This document shows, piece after piece, positions 47,961 to 60,799 of a stretch of 64,000 nt of DNA. Source of the stretch: Onchidella celtica (taxonomy: Eukaryota > Mollusca > Gastropoda > Systellommatophora > Onchidiidae); NCBI GenBank assembly GCA_963931925.1, contig OZ007581.1, positions 21,295,447 to 21,359,446 of the forward strand. Reading direction: 5' to 3'. Under the pieces are notes generated by a model that was not told where the DNA came from, did not search any database, and worked only from the letters and a program-made list of their open reading frames with translations. Position numbers and translations under genes: made by a program. Position 1 is the stretch's first letter. Every line of letters begins with the position of its first letter.

Positions 47961-50521
47961 ATGAGAGGGTCTATTGAAAAGGTGATAAAAGGCAAACATT
48001 ACAACAGATCACTCAGGGTGCACAAAGCTGTTATGGAGGCTCTGGAGCGGCTTTCATTCAATGCTTTTCAGCAACACAGACAGCTTGGCTCATTGGTTGA
48101 AAAGGCGAAGGAAGAATTGAAAGATGTTTGTAATTCCAACAATGAAAGTAATGACGATCGTACGAGCTCATTGAAAGAACTTACAGAGAGCTATTTTCAG
48201 TTCAAACAGGATGTTCGCTACGGGAAACTGGGCAAAACTGCTGTTTTGGATGCTGTACATGGATACAGTGTGGAAAGTCCTCAACTGTCTTACGGCTACA
48301 AAGAGAAATGACTTAGACTTGCATATCACTTGCCTTGAGCAGATGTGGCCCCTTTTCTTTAGCATGGGCCACCCCAGCTATGCTAGATACCTCACTGCAT
48401 ACATTATCCTTCTACTGAACCTGAAGGATTCTCATCCTGGTGCAGAAGAACTTCTTCGAGTCAACGGATTCAGTGTGCGCAGGTCACCGATGTCAGGGGC
48501 AAGAAATGCTGTGGACTTAACAATTGAGCAAACGATCAACCGCCAAGCAAAATGTAAGGGTGGCATTGTAGGGTTTAATCAAAATGTAGCTGCATACCAC
48601 AAATGGTGTATGACAAGACACAAAAGGGCAAGTCTTGTTACTGCTCTTTTGGAAGACTCTGGATTAGACTCCAAAGATCAAGCACACAAAGACTGCCAGC
48701 AATCACAAATAAGACAATCAGAGAAATGTGTACAAAGTGTCAAGTAATCATTTGAATCATTCATTAACCCATTTGACACTATGGAAAACCACAAACTGAT
48801 TTCACTGTCTCCAGGAATGGAAGCTACAGAGAAAGTAGAGCAGATCTCTCGTCAATTGAGAAAGATGGCAAACAGCTGTATGAAAACTTTGTTAGGGCAA
48901 CCCTGATCGAAAAAACTGAGAGCTTTCATGCGCCTCTCAAGAGAAACAAGAAACTAACGTTTGCTTCACAGCAAAACACAGCTAAGTTGAAAACATCAAA
49001 GACAAAGGAGGTGGAAATAACAGCACAAAGAAACATGTTTGGGCAGCTTCTTATGCTATCTACAGAAAATGATCTGGACCTCCAAAAAGTGAATGGAATA
49101 TCCTCTAGGACCAGTGCCTTGGGCACTCGCCACCCTGATGGATTTCCTATCAAAACAAACAAAGCAGTTGTGATGCATAAACTAGAAGATAAATCAGCTT
49201 TTCAAAGCCCAGCTCAAGACCAAGAACACATCCACATTGTACATGTAGATGGGAATGCTTTCTATCATGTTCTGCATGTGTCTAATCTCCCAGGCACTTT
49301 TGGCGAGTTAGCCAGTACAATATTTTGCGCTCTCCCCAAAGTTGACAAGGCCCACTTCGTTACAGATAACTACAAATACAAAGAGGATTCCATTAAATCT
49401 TTGGAACGGATCAGAAGGGGGGAATCTCAGACATTCACAGCGCGAGGCTCTTCTACAAAGGTTCCCAAAGATTTTAAAATGTTTCTTCTGAATGATGAAA
49501 ACAAAGAGCAGCTAACAGTAATACAGTTTTTACTCCATGAATGGCAACAAGATTGCTATGCCATGATGTTGCTGAACAGAGAACTGTATTTTGCATGTGA
49601 CCAACAGTGCTTTGTACTCAGCAGCATTGATGGAAAGACCATAGACTCAAGACCTGTGCCAGACTTAGCCTCCAGCCACGAGGAGGCAGACACACTACTG
49701 ATCTTGCATGCCATCTACTCTGACCAGAACATTGTGACTCCAAACACAGACACCATCATTCGTTCACAAGACACTTATGTGTTTCTATTGATGGTTGCAT
49801 TTTGTGAACATTTCACACACCCCTTGTATTTTGACACAGGGGTAGGGAAAAAAAGAAGACTCATACACATCCAGAAACTCTGTGACAATATGGAAACACA
49901 TACAGGAAGCTGATCTTGGACTCCACGCTTTCACCGGGTGTGATGTGACTAGCGCTTTTGTCCAGAAAGGAAAAGTGAAGCCTCTCAAAATTCTCCACAA
50001 GCATCCAGAGTTTGCTGTTTCATTCAAGGAACTGGGAACATCTGAAACTGTTTCTCCAGAGCTGCTAACCAATCTGGAAAAGTTTGTTTGTCACCTTTAC
50101 GGAAAACCAGCATACTCTAGCACAAACAAGCTTCGTCATGATCTTGTACGGCTTAAGTACATGGCAAAAGGTCACAGCTTACTGTCATGCTTACTACCAC
50201 CTTGCAGAGAAGCCTTGAAGCTGCACATCCTATGAATAAACTATCAAACTTTAATATGGAAGCAAGCACATCTGGCACAACCGTTAATAAAATACCTGAC
50301 CCGCAAAATCACGGCTGGAACAGACGTAACGACAGAGGGCTATCAGTGGAATGGTGCAAAGACTTAGTCCCCCAACAATTGGCTGATATTTTGTCAGGAT
50401 CAGATACAGAACAAGAGGAAGACATTGATGAAAGCCATCTCTAGTATTATGATACCAGCGATGAAGAAGATGAGATTTCAGATTCTGAAAGTGACAGCAG
50501 TGAAGATGAACTGATGACATA
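47961..50521 (+). pseudogene. Broken transposon gene with XPG/FEN1-like nuclease region (possibly Academ)
   Basis: I recognise this protein type as one found many times over in cnidarian and mollusc genomes. The N-terminal part has HKAVMEALERLSFNAF, then DLDLHITCLEQMWPLF, GHPSYARYLTAYII and TIEQTINRQAKCKGGIVGF. The C-terminal part has SSHEEADTLLILHA, IVTPNTDT, LGLHAFTGCDVTSAF and GKVKPLKIL, arranged like the XPG/FEN1 acidic active site (E-x-A-D, D-x-D, GCD) and following helical loop. It ends with an acidic Ser-rich tail. The frame changes near 48250 and near 49900, with stops and a further shift between 48745 and 48960, so about four lesions. Academ DNA transposons code for an XPG-type nuclease, which makes that superfamily the best guess, but I cannot confirm it. 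No terminal repeats identified. Confidence 0.7.
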
Positions 50522-50529
50522 GAATTCAT

Positions 50530-51970
50530 CTGAGTAATATGCAACACTAACTGGCTTACTGTACAAAATTTTCAAAAACGCAAAAATTGAGAAAAATTAA
50601 TTGCAACTCAGAATTAATTAATCTAATTAATTCAAGCAACTTTTTTAGTACATGTGTATGTGCCCTAATTTGTTTACCTGTGAAGCTCTTAATCTGTTGA
50701 GTAATCCCCAGCAGGGAATCAAATACACTAATTATTTGTTTTTTTTTTCTAGTTTTTGAGAAAACGGACATTGAACCTTATTTTTTCCCCTTTACGCCAT
50801 GTAAATAATTTCCAAAAATGTTCAGTACAATTGCTTTGTCTAACCTAGAGCACCAAATTTAGTCTCACTTTAAAGAAAATAAAACTCTTTGATCAGAAAG
50901 TAAAAAAAGAAATGTTTCTTTCCCCAATTTTCGACAATTCAGGGGCAATGACTCTGCAGATTGCCAACTTTATTTTGCAAACTTTTGGGGGGGGGGGGGG
51001 GGGGGGAAGGGGGGTAGTCCTAAGTGTGCTCTTTCAGAAAATCATAGTGGGCAAAAATCCCGGGAGGGGGGGGGGGGTCCGGTAGCCCATAGACTAATAA
51101 TAGTCATGTATTACATATACTACTATTACGCTACAATGTTTAAGTTCATAAATTTTCTGTCGTCGATGCACGATAGAGAACTACGGTACATTTGTTTGGA
51201 CTGTTTTGCCATAAAGTACGAATACAATGATGTCGCTTTGTGATATCTCCAAATGAGGTCTGAAAACTGAATCTGAGTGATATATGTATTTTCAATTACA
51301 CTAAATTCACAAAAAATAAAGGTGGGAAAAATCGGGGGGCAGGGGTGATGACTTTTGCTGGGAATTACACGTTATATTTTATTGTACATGTATATCATTG
51401 TAAGTAAATTGTATAATACTATAAATTGTAGTGGGCGGCAAGGAGCAGAGAGAGTGAATGATCGTGCGTTTTTTTTTGTTGTTGTTTTTTTTAATGTTTC
51501 GCAAAGATTGCATAATTCTTCTGTGTATTTTGAATTGGCCGTCAGGCCTACAATAAACTTGAACTTGAACTTATACTGGAACTAAAGGGCGAACATGTAA
51601 GCACCTAACTAAGACTTTGTGACTACATGACCAAACATTGTGAAATTTTGTTTACTGCGTCAGTTTTTCTGTCGCGATATTACACTACCGTGTACGTGCA
51701 TATCCATTTGGAACTTAATTCAGTCTTTAATACATGTACATAGATCTAGTTGTGCATAAACCATTTTTTAGGCTAGAAAAAAAGACAGGCATTTTGGTCG
51801 AGTAAAATCGAAAAGAATGACCGGAGTTTCGTTCCTAAGCTTCTCTACAGCTGGCTGAAAATCAATTTTATCACATTCCTGTAATCTGCTATGAATTGTG
51901 GTGTAACAGTTCTTTTAGGTTTCGCATCGAATCCAGGTACCGTTATTAATGTGACTCAAATAGGATCTAT
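50530..51970. other. Intergenic with poly-G tracts
   Basis: Two G runs, 50988-51006 and 51067-51077, lie close together. No exon seen. CAATAAACTTGAACTTGAACTT near 51552 resembles the end of a repeat or a polyadenylation signal. Confidence 0.4.
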
Positions 51971-51978
51971 ATAATATA

Positions 51979-52936
51979 ACTAGCCGCCCCGCGCAAGATA
52001 TATCTTGCAAATTTTCCATGTACTAAGCGCAACAGTATATCTAGATCTAGGCTATATTGAAACGGCATTTGGATTCCATGCTATGACTAATAGTAAATAG
52101 AACTTACTGTCACACCACATTTTCACACAGAATTACTTTAGTAAATTACCCGTTCTACGAACAAAACTTCCGCGTTCAGTCGGCGCGTCAAAATGGTATC
52201 ATTCTTCAAGACGGTTCACTCAAAATGGTGAATTAAAATAGAATGACCGAAAAAATCTATTTGAATTTGGATAAATTCGGGGACAGGAGTTTTCGTATGT
52301 TTTATGTGACGAAAACCTGGGTATGTAGCCTAGATACTGTCGGCGTCTGTAAAATTTGAAGCGTGTGGAGTAGGCATTAACGGAGGAGTAGGCTAACATA
52401 GCCCCCAAAGTTCACTTTTATAATAATAGATACTAGCCGTCCCGTGCAAGATATATCTTGCACATTTTCCATATTGTATTAAGCGCAACCGTATATCTAG
52501 ATCTAGGTTACATTAAAACGGCATTTGGAGTCCATGCTTTGACTAATAGAACTTACTGTTACACCAAAGTTTCACACAGAATTATTTTATTTAATTACCC
52601 GTTCTACGAACGGTTTCGTTTCTTGATGCGGAACCAAACTTCCGCGTTCAGTCGGCGCGTCAAAATGGTATCATTCTTCCGGTTCACTCAAAATGGTGAA
52701 TTAAAATAGAATGACTGAAAAAAATCTTATTTTGATCAATTCGGGGACAGGAGTTTTCGTATGTTTTATGTGACGAAAACCTGGGTATGTAGATACTGTC
52801 AACGTCTGTAACATTTGAAACGTGTGGGCTAAGTATTAACGGAGGAGAAGGCTAACATAGCCTCCAAATTTCACTTTTATAATAAAAAGAAGATTAGGTT
52901 CGGTGCCAAGAATCTTGCTCGGGTCGGCTACTAGTT
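51979..52936 (+). repeat. Two tandem copies of a 452-bp repeat with a palindrome and inverted ends
   Basis: Units start at 51980 and 52432 with ACTAGCCGYCCCGYGCAAG. Each has the perfect 16-base palindrome GCAAGATATATCTTGC near its start, shares CTTCCGCGTTCAGTCGGCG and GGGGACAGGAGTTTTCGTATG, and ends CACTTTTATAATAA. The sequence after the second unit, read on the other strand, is AACTAGTAGCCGACCCGAGCAAG, an inverted partner of the unit start. Not coding. Probably a non-autonomous transposon of unknown superfamily. Confidence 0.85.
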
Positions 52937-55900
52937 GTAATAATGGCTTTACAGTATGCAATAACACGTGGCTTTTGGGGGGCGGGGGGGGGGGTTATTA
53001 AATGGTTCACTTAAATCTCAAACTCAAGAGTCGTCTGAAGGCAACAGCTAATAATTATATCTGATCTCACAAACTTGTTTCGACTGAAATTCAACCATAT
53101 GCACAATCTGTCTGTTCAAAATCTGCTTTTACTTTACCTTTGTTGTAAGTAGGTAGAGAGAGAATTACGCGAAGTAAAAGAAACCAGGCTGTAAACCCTA
53201 ACCATGGTTTAGATTGCACGATGTCTATCACTACATTTCCCTGGGCTTAAATGCTAAACTGAATAATCCGCAGCACCGGTACTGACTTTTAAATGGGACC
53301 CTTTTGATGTCATAGGCTCATTACTCCTCTCAAAGTTATTGGTTTGTCTAATACATTTAAAAATTATTCTCAATACATGTACGTGTATTACTGTCTAAAA
53401 CATGGAACAATTTATTGCCGTGCTATGCCAAAGAATTGAAATCATAAAAGAATTGCTGTGATATCACTTGAGCTTTGTAGCTGAATTGTGCTTATTTTTG
53501 CATCTTTCCACATGTTTAATGTTTGTGCATACAAATTGTGCCTCATTTGTTAAAAACAACCAATATGGTCATAAACACACAAGGCCTCGATATTAAAGTA
53601 TAAATTATTACATTGCTTATTTCTCATTTTTATGTTTGTTTGTTTTGTTCAAAAGTAAAGGATTTGAGAAGCAAAACAGCACAAAAAGAAGCTGGAAGAG
53701 ACAATATCAACACGGTCTCATGAAGTGCTTATAACATTACATCACTGACATTTCACATTCAATGAGATACGTATGGGTATTAGGGCACTTTTTTTTGTGT
53801 GTCCCATTTCTCTCAATGCATTTTCAACAAACTTACAAAATAGGTGCCGGCTTTAAAGTTTCTTTCGAACAAGCAAACACTGATGATAAAACTTTAAAAT
53901 GTTCACCATTACTCAGAATATTTTATTGATTATGAAAATTTAAATACACTGTGCATGTACATTACATGTATTGTTATCATCATCAGATTTGACTCTGTAA
54001 TCTTATAAATTGCATTTCATAACTGGTTGGGATTGAAGAAGCACAAAAAAGTCAACAAAAATATTTAACACTTCTACACTTCACAAAAACTGCTACAGTT
54101 ACATGTATATTATACTGTGATGAAGTGTTAAGAAACTTTCGTGAATGTCAGGGTGGAAATGTATTCCCTTTCTTTTTCCTCCATACCTGTTTCGACTGCA
54201 CCCACAGAAATTCAACTACATTCGACTACACTCAAAGTGTTAAGAATGTGAACATTTTCTTAATAGATTATGCATAATTTTGTTGGAAAAGAGAAGGCTT
54301 GGCTTATTGCAAATTTGAAGTTTCAGTTCAATGAAAAGGATGGCTTGCTGATCTCAGTAAATGCAACTTTTTTTATTAAAACATTATACAACAATGTGTA
54401 ATTGTGGTTTCCCCTACATTTAACAAACAACAATCTTTCACAATCACATATAAGTACAATCATGACTTTGACACACACTATCTAGTAACTTTTAACCCTT
54501 TGTGACTTGAAGTTGAAGGCACTTCCTCGAAGACACTTCTAAGTACCAATAATGACTACTTTCATTACTGTATTTTCAAGAGCAAATATGTGCATATTTG
54601 GTGCAAAGCAAACAGTTGCAGTTCATTCTAGACCAGTGGACATTTGTCACATTCATCAAGAGGTCTGAAAACGTCTTCACCATCTTTTTGCCACCCTCCA
54701 TGGTAAACATGTCACTATTCTTTTTATTTGTCAGTTTTATCTTACCACTTTTACCAGCCTGATAATTTTTGAGTTACTAGAAGAACAGGACAGTGTTTTC
54801 AATGGTGTAGCATTAGGGAGATGGGAATCTATTACTATGTAGGGTCCAGATGCAACCGGCACTATTAGGCTAGGTATTAAAGTACTAGGTGAGACAAGCT
54901 TACAATACTTACATTCACTCCGTAACGATAACACATGCATATTCTTCATTAATGTGGTCATGCAGTCAGTGTCTGAACACTGTAAATACCGGTACATAGG
55001 AGCAATATCAAATTTCTTTTATTGTTTTAACTCTTTCATTAAATCAGATATAAAGAGGTGGATGGAATGACACTGACAGCAATGTTCAGTATTGGTGTGC
55101 TTAGTCCTTCAACATAGATGACATTATTGACATACATACAAACTTAAATTTATCGGTACCTTCAGCCGTTCAGGTTTATCACTGTCACAGGAAAAATTAA
55201 ACTTTCACCTGTAAACATTCTCGATCTCCATTCAACATGCAAAACAAGTCTTTCTCTCTTTCATGTGGCTGTGGTGACATTTGTGATGTATCACTGGCAC
55301 TCAGTAGTACAGTACATACTGCCCACTGATATCCAATGATACAAACACCAGATAGGACAAAACCTACTTTATAAACAAAAACTCATAATAGATGGTTTGT
55401 TGGTGCTCTTTGCCATCCATCAGTATGCACATTTCATAACAGCTACTAATGCCTATTCAGGTCTCTTGGGTCACAAAGGATTAATTGAACCAGACAACAA
55501 TCTCGAAACATGCACTCAAAGAGACAAATTAAAATACATTCTTACAGCAATACCTAGCTTTTTTAAAATAAATGCTTTTGCAGGACAACTGATTCTTACA
55601 AAAAGCTTGGAAAGTGATGAACATTTGGTCATATCCCTCACCATGTCGGTGGAGTGACAGTTATAAGAAAATCCACTTTAAGGGGGGTTGCGGGTCCTGA
55701 AGGCGATTTTTGTTATTATGAGAAATAGACAATTTTAACTATTATAATCGAATTCAGGATGTCTGAATTAACAGAAAAAAATGTAAAAAAATTTGTTTGT
55801 CATACTGTTGCCATGGAAGCGCTGCCATCTTGGATTTTGAGTCCCCAAAAGGTACCAAATTCAATATAGATAGGCTTCGCCAAATTTTGCTGGATTTATT

Positions 55901-56750
55901 TGAAACTTCTCTGAAGTCTTATTCAATCCAATTGAAAACTTTATACAGAAGGGAATTTTGATATCTCTGACAGATCTTTTGTTATAAATTTTTGAAAATG
56001 GTATGTAGCGGAATTCCATTTTTTCTTATTTTCTATCACAAAAAAATTCAACCAAAAAAAAATATGAAAAGTTATACAAATTTCCTTCCGTATGAATTTT
56101 TTGATTTGTTCAAACATGTTAGCCAAATTTTATACCAACTGGTCAATAAATAAAAAACCTAGTTCACAAATCACTGATCAAAAGTGCAATTTCGAGAAAA
56201 TCGCATTTGAAAGTTTTTTTCAATAAAAATGTTATTGAAACGTGTTACACCTGGCTAAAGTCATCCCTACTTGGTGTCCTGAGCCTCAACAATGATTTCG
56301 AAACCACCAAAGGCTTATGACAGATGTGTACGGAGGAGTAGGGGTTTTGATAGCGACACTAAGATGTTATTTAGGGCTAATTTTGCAGCCCAATGGCATG
56401 ATTCTTGTGCCTTTATCTCGACCCCCCACCTCACTAAAAGGCATATTTCAGGGTTATAAACATTCAAAATTGACATTTGGTTAGTAAATAGTGTTCCTAA
56501 ATGGATAAACTAACCGAAAAGTACAAAATCGCGTTATCGGTATTTTTAAGCCTAATTTCGATTTCCCACCTTAAAGTGATAACAACCCTCACACTAAGCA
56601 CATCAACAAACAAACTACAGTGTCGTGGCCTAAGCGCCAATCTCCTGGAAACAAAATTTTACAGAAGGACAAAACTGTTTTATCACAAACTGACCGAAGG
56701 TTAAAAGTTGTTGTAACATAGCATTTCTTACAGCAGTGTGTATGCGTACG
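52937..56750. other. Intergenic, nothing recognised
   Basis: Nearly 4 kb of AT-rich DNA. A poly-G run lies at 52977-52994. Open frames at 54737-54997 (minus) and 55397-55657 (plus) lack recognisable domains and splice context. Part could be the 3' flank of BUD13, but nothing shows this. Confidence 0.35.
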
Positions 56751-56756
56751 CCTTAA

Positions 56757-56970
56757 TGGCTGGTGTACACTGCCACCCATTGGGAAAAACAATGTAAGTG
56801 ACAGCATGGCCTTTTTCTACCCCATTATCACTTATGTTGGTTTGCAACTAGGAACTACTAATTCGGTAGCAGATATGTCTAGACATAAAAAAATTATGTT
56901 TGAGGCAAATTCATAAAGTAGAAAAAGGCCCTGCTGTCAGTTTTTTTCCTTTGGGCGGCAGTACAGGTGG
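56757..56970. mobile_element. TTAA-flanked MITE with long inverted ends, 214 bp
   Basis: TTAA lies at both 56753-56756 and 56971-56974. GACAGCATGGCCTTTTTCTAC (56801-56821) pairs with GTAGAAAAAGGCCCTGCTGTC (56919-56939) with one mismatch, and the outer parts (GTACACTGCCACCCA / TGGGCGGCAGTACAG) also pair. TTAA duplication suggests piggyBac mobilisation; that family link is inference. Confidence 0.75.
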
Positions 56971-57405
56971 TTAAAAATTATGAAATCGGGAGTTTTGATG
57001 CTCTCCGCAGTTCCTTGTCGACGGAATGGCCTTTACTCACTGTGTGGCAGCAAACTGAATCCAAGCTCGTTCAGTGCATGAAATGCCACAGGACATGCCC
57101 ATCCTGCCCATCAGTTAGACATTGGTCAGCAGTGTTTTGTGCATGATCTCATGTGATTTGTGCCAGACAGAAAACAAACAGGTGTGTCAGGCATTAAATT
57201 GGAATTGGCATTAAATATTTCGCCATAGCTCAGAATTTTATTATGTACAGGACATCCAATATTGCAATGGTCAATGCATTTCTGCATTCTGGCTCGAAAG
57301 AATCAAAAATGTGAAAACTGAAAATTTTCCAAGATAGACTGTTTGGCCCCGACACTGGCAATACAATCTCATCTAACTATATAATATGCAGAAATAAGTT
57401 CCTGA

Positions 57406-59258
57406 TCACATATCCTCTGTGCTCCACTTGTATGCCATCTCTTGAACTGCCTTCTTATTAGCTTGCTGGGCAAATATTTTCTTTTCAAATCCATTAGATC
57501 TGTCAACTCCATCCCATCTGTAGCCTGGCATAAGGTTAAACCGGTTGGGAGGAGGGGCTGGTCCTCTGTATTTTGGCATCTCTGGAACAGTAAAAAGAAG
57601 ACTAAAATCAACAGTGAACTGGATCTGTTGGAGGGGTGACGAAGAAGAATGCAGAGATTTTCCCATGTAATAGAGCAATTTTCATGAGTATGGTGTCTTG
57701 CCCATGTTCAGATTAACAAAATTAGCAAATTGAAATAAATTCTCTTTCATCCCTGCCTCATGATACTGTGCCTTCCGGAGGAAAACTTACAAGATGTCCC
57801 ACATTCGACACATAATTCACATGTAAATGCGAGTAAACTAATTTAATATACATGGTTGCGGAGTTTTTTCCCCGATCTTTCCAATTGTGTGTATGTTGTT
57901 TGTTGTCAATCTTGTGTAAGTGTGCTTTTCACTGATTAAAATACTATGGCTGCTTGGCAGACAGGCATCAGGACACATCATTATCAAAAAGTGCGCATGA
58001 CAAAATGTGCTTACCCAGTTAAAAAAAAATTTGACAAACAATATAGAGTTTTGGTTTTCGCAGAAAAAATGAACAACTGTGTATTTTCACCATGTCTCAT
58101 TCATTTTAAATAGTTTTCCCCCCTCCCGCAAAATTTGCTCAGACCAGATTAGCAGATTTTATCATGGGAACCACAATATGTAGAACACTTTTTAGTCTGT
58201 CATTGTTCAGTACCCGTAGAACTTTTAAAAAAAATAATTTGGTCTTATCACATTTCACCAAGCACAAAGAAGCAACTTCAAAATTTGGATGCCTATAGTA
58301 TAACAAGTTAAAAATTAGTTCTATAAGGTTTGCATAACCTGAAAAAAATCCAACAGGCAGCTTTCAACAAAATGCACTTTTGATTTTGCTCATGGAAAAA
58401 AAAATGTACTGCAGATTGTCGGAAACTTTCTAAATGTAATACATTCCTGAACATGATCTATCTATAGATTTTGTGTTTACATGTATGTGAAATTCTTGTT
58501 AAAATGTTGGCTTCTACCACTTTTTATCATTTGGGAGAAAGGCATACGAAATAAGGCAAAGTTTAAAGATGGAAATTAACTGGATGACTAACATAATTTT
58601 ATTAATGACTGAAAAATCTCATCTTCCAGCTTCAAATAAAAAGTGTCACCACTGAGCATTGCAAATCTTGTCCCAGCAAGCCATGCAGTTCTATGCAGTG
58701 CATACCTAACGCAGATTCGTCTAAGAGCTTAGGCCAAGCAAATGGTCCTGTCTCCGCAGTTTCGATTTACAGGCAATTGCAGACATTTTTTGCTCTGCCA
58801 CACTTAGCACATCTTATAAGTTTTAAATTTTAAAAAAAATCTACTGGACTGCTGCATGATCTGTAAATTATTAAAATTTGGCCAAAAAAGGGGGATATTT
58901 CACAAACTTCAAGAAAACTATACAAAAATTTTACAAGATTTCAAAAGGAAAACAAAAGTGGGTTTTCAAAACTTTGCTGAAATGAATGCATATGAAACAG
59001 CTGCTTACCTGCATTGGTATCACTACCACGCGCACATATTTTAATGGTGATAACTCACCTTTCTTTTTCACTTTTCCCGATTTCTCTTCTTCTTTTTTCT
59101 TTTTTGTCTTTATAAATGCTAGCATGGGATCTTCTGCTCGCTCTTCTTTCCTCAGCATGTCATCCAGGTCTTTGTCATCACTATAACGAGCCAACGGCTT
59201 GGAAGCTTCATGGACTTGTTCTTCTAATCTGGCTTCATGCATAGCTAACTGTTTCAAG
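57406..59258 (-). CDS. BUD13: BUD13 homologue, last two coding exons
   Basis: BUD13 is a nuclear subunit of the RES (retention and splicing) complex, which binds the activated spliceosome. Two exons: 59258-59059 and 57581-57406 (stop TGA), joined in phase 1 (GTGAGT / TTTTTACTGTTCCAG) across a 1477-base intron. The first codes for [20 protein letters not shown] and EDPMLAFIK plus a Lys/Glu-rich stretch. The second has [27 protein letters not shown] and [12 protein letters not shown], the strongly conserved C-terminal signature, at the expected protein end. The upstream exon should end in the second position of a codon; it was not found between 59259 and the window end, so it is either beyond the window or in a short exon that I missed. 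No lesion seen. Confidence 0.95.
57582..59058 (-). other. BUD13 intron
   Basis: AT-rich, without recognised repeats. Donor GTGAGT (59058 downward) and acceptor TTCCAG (57587-57582). Confidence 0.85.
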
Positions 59259-60666
59259 CTGAAAATTATGGAACATAAATTTAAGAAAAAGGGATTTTAC
59301 TATCTGATAACAAAAGAAATGAAAGTGCACACATCGCCTTCAAGGAAATAATATGGCAAACCAATATTATTTATGTTATGAACGAGATCAACACACAAAA
59401 AAAGCATCAGTAGAGTCACTGAATCGTGCTAAAATTGAATTTTAAAGAGAGCATCACTGAACACCTCACGGCGGCTCAAGAACTGCATTTCAGTTGCATG
59501 CAATGAGAGACGGCCCGGCTGAGGTCATGACTCCAATTGCTGACCAAAACTTTACTTGCGCTGCAGGAAATCGGCATTTTACATACCATTTTCAATTAAA
59601 CATAGCCATTTTAGTTCTACGTGAATTATAAAACTTTTTATATGGATGATTAAACAAAGAACTGGGGAAAATCCTGGAAAAATCGTATATAATGTGTCTC
59701 AAATACAGCATTTTATACAGCTCTGTGAATGTGACCAAAATTATGGCTGACTTTTGGCACAGTAAAAGTACCGACATTGAATGCAATGTCACACTTGGAA
59801 GCATCCTGAATTAATGTCTCTGGCCGATGCTACAAGTCAATAAATTTATATAGGATGAATTTCAGCGTTGCCTGACACAGTTATCAAGGCATTATTACTG
59901 CACTTAACATTAGTTCACCAGACCAAGTTTATGGTAATTAGGGTTTGGCCGACTTTAGAGGTACTGACATGTAGCATTATAGGCTATTCTCCTTAAAGCA
60001 ATACATGTAGTATTACTGTTGCATAAGTCTGTCATCAGATTCTTGCACGTTTTCACGGCCATTAACTTTGCTATCTTTTAAGATGAGTTGTCATAGCTTC
60101 CCTTCATTCTTCAGCACTTTCACTTTCAAGTTGTATATATATTTTTATTTCCGGAATCTTGATTGTATGAAACATGGTATGCATGAACAGGACAATATCA
60201 TTTGGTGAAATTTACCAGTTTAGGGAAATGATATGGAATTTTATATGTCTTCTCTGTCCCTTGCAGTTCAGGACAGCTCTTTAATTCATGATACCGTCTT
60301 TTAAAGTTGCTTATTTTATTCACACAACCATGGCAAATTGAAGGACATAGATCCATTACCATGGCTGTCACAAAAAGCTAACTTTGAGATACCCAGCAAG
60401 ACGTGTATGTCTGTGCGTGTTTTTGTTTTTTTTTAAATATTTGTGTGTGTGCCTGGAGAAAGATACCAGTTGTCGCAAATTTTGGATTTTGAGATAAGGG
60501 CATATTCTTCTAGAAAATTCAATGCTGAACACGCTGCTTTAAAAATTTTAACAATATCTTAAGTAGTTTTGAAGATATGGCACATTTTGTAAGACAGGGG
60601 GCAAAAACAAACTTTTGAGAAAAACAGCTTTAACAGCTCACTCCCATGACAGACTTTTTGGATATT
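59259..60666. other. Probable BUD13 intron, nothing else recognised
   Basis: No further BUD13 exon could be placed. TGTGTG-rich short runs near 60405-60450. Confidence 0.35.
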
Positions 60667-60769
60667 GTTGGGGGAGCGTAGTTTTATTATAAAGGCAAAC
60701 AGGGAAACTACTGAGTTGTGTTCACTGCTCAGCTCTAGCTTTCTATGTAAAATACTGCGCTGTCCTAAC
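60667..60769. mobile_element. 105-bp foldback MITE, copy B (diverged)
   Basis: Left end GTTGGGGGAGCGTAG, right end on the other strand GTTAGGACAGCGCAG. The core GAGTTGTGTTCACTGCTCAGCTCTAG matches the reverse of copy C's core. Length 103 bases. Confidence 0.65.
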
Positions 60770-60799
60770 AAGATCCAAAAAACTTCCGACTTGGCGGTT

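Noticed and set aside
54737-54997. 86-residue minus-strand open frame
   Set aside because: No domain, no splice context and ordinary AT-rich composition.
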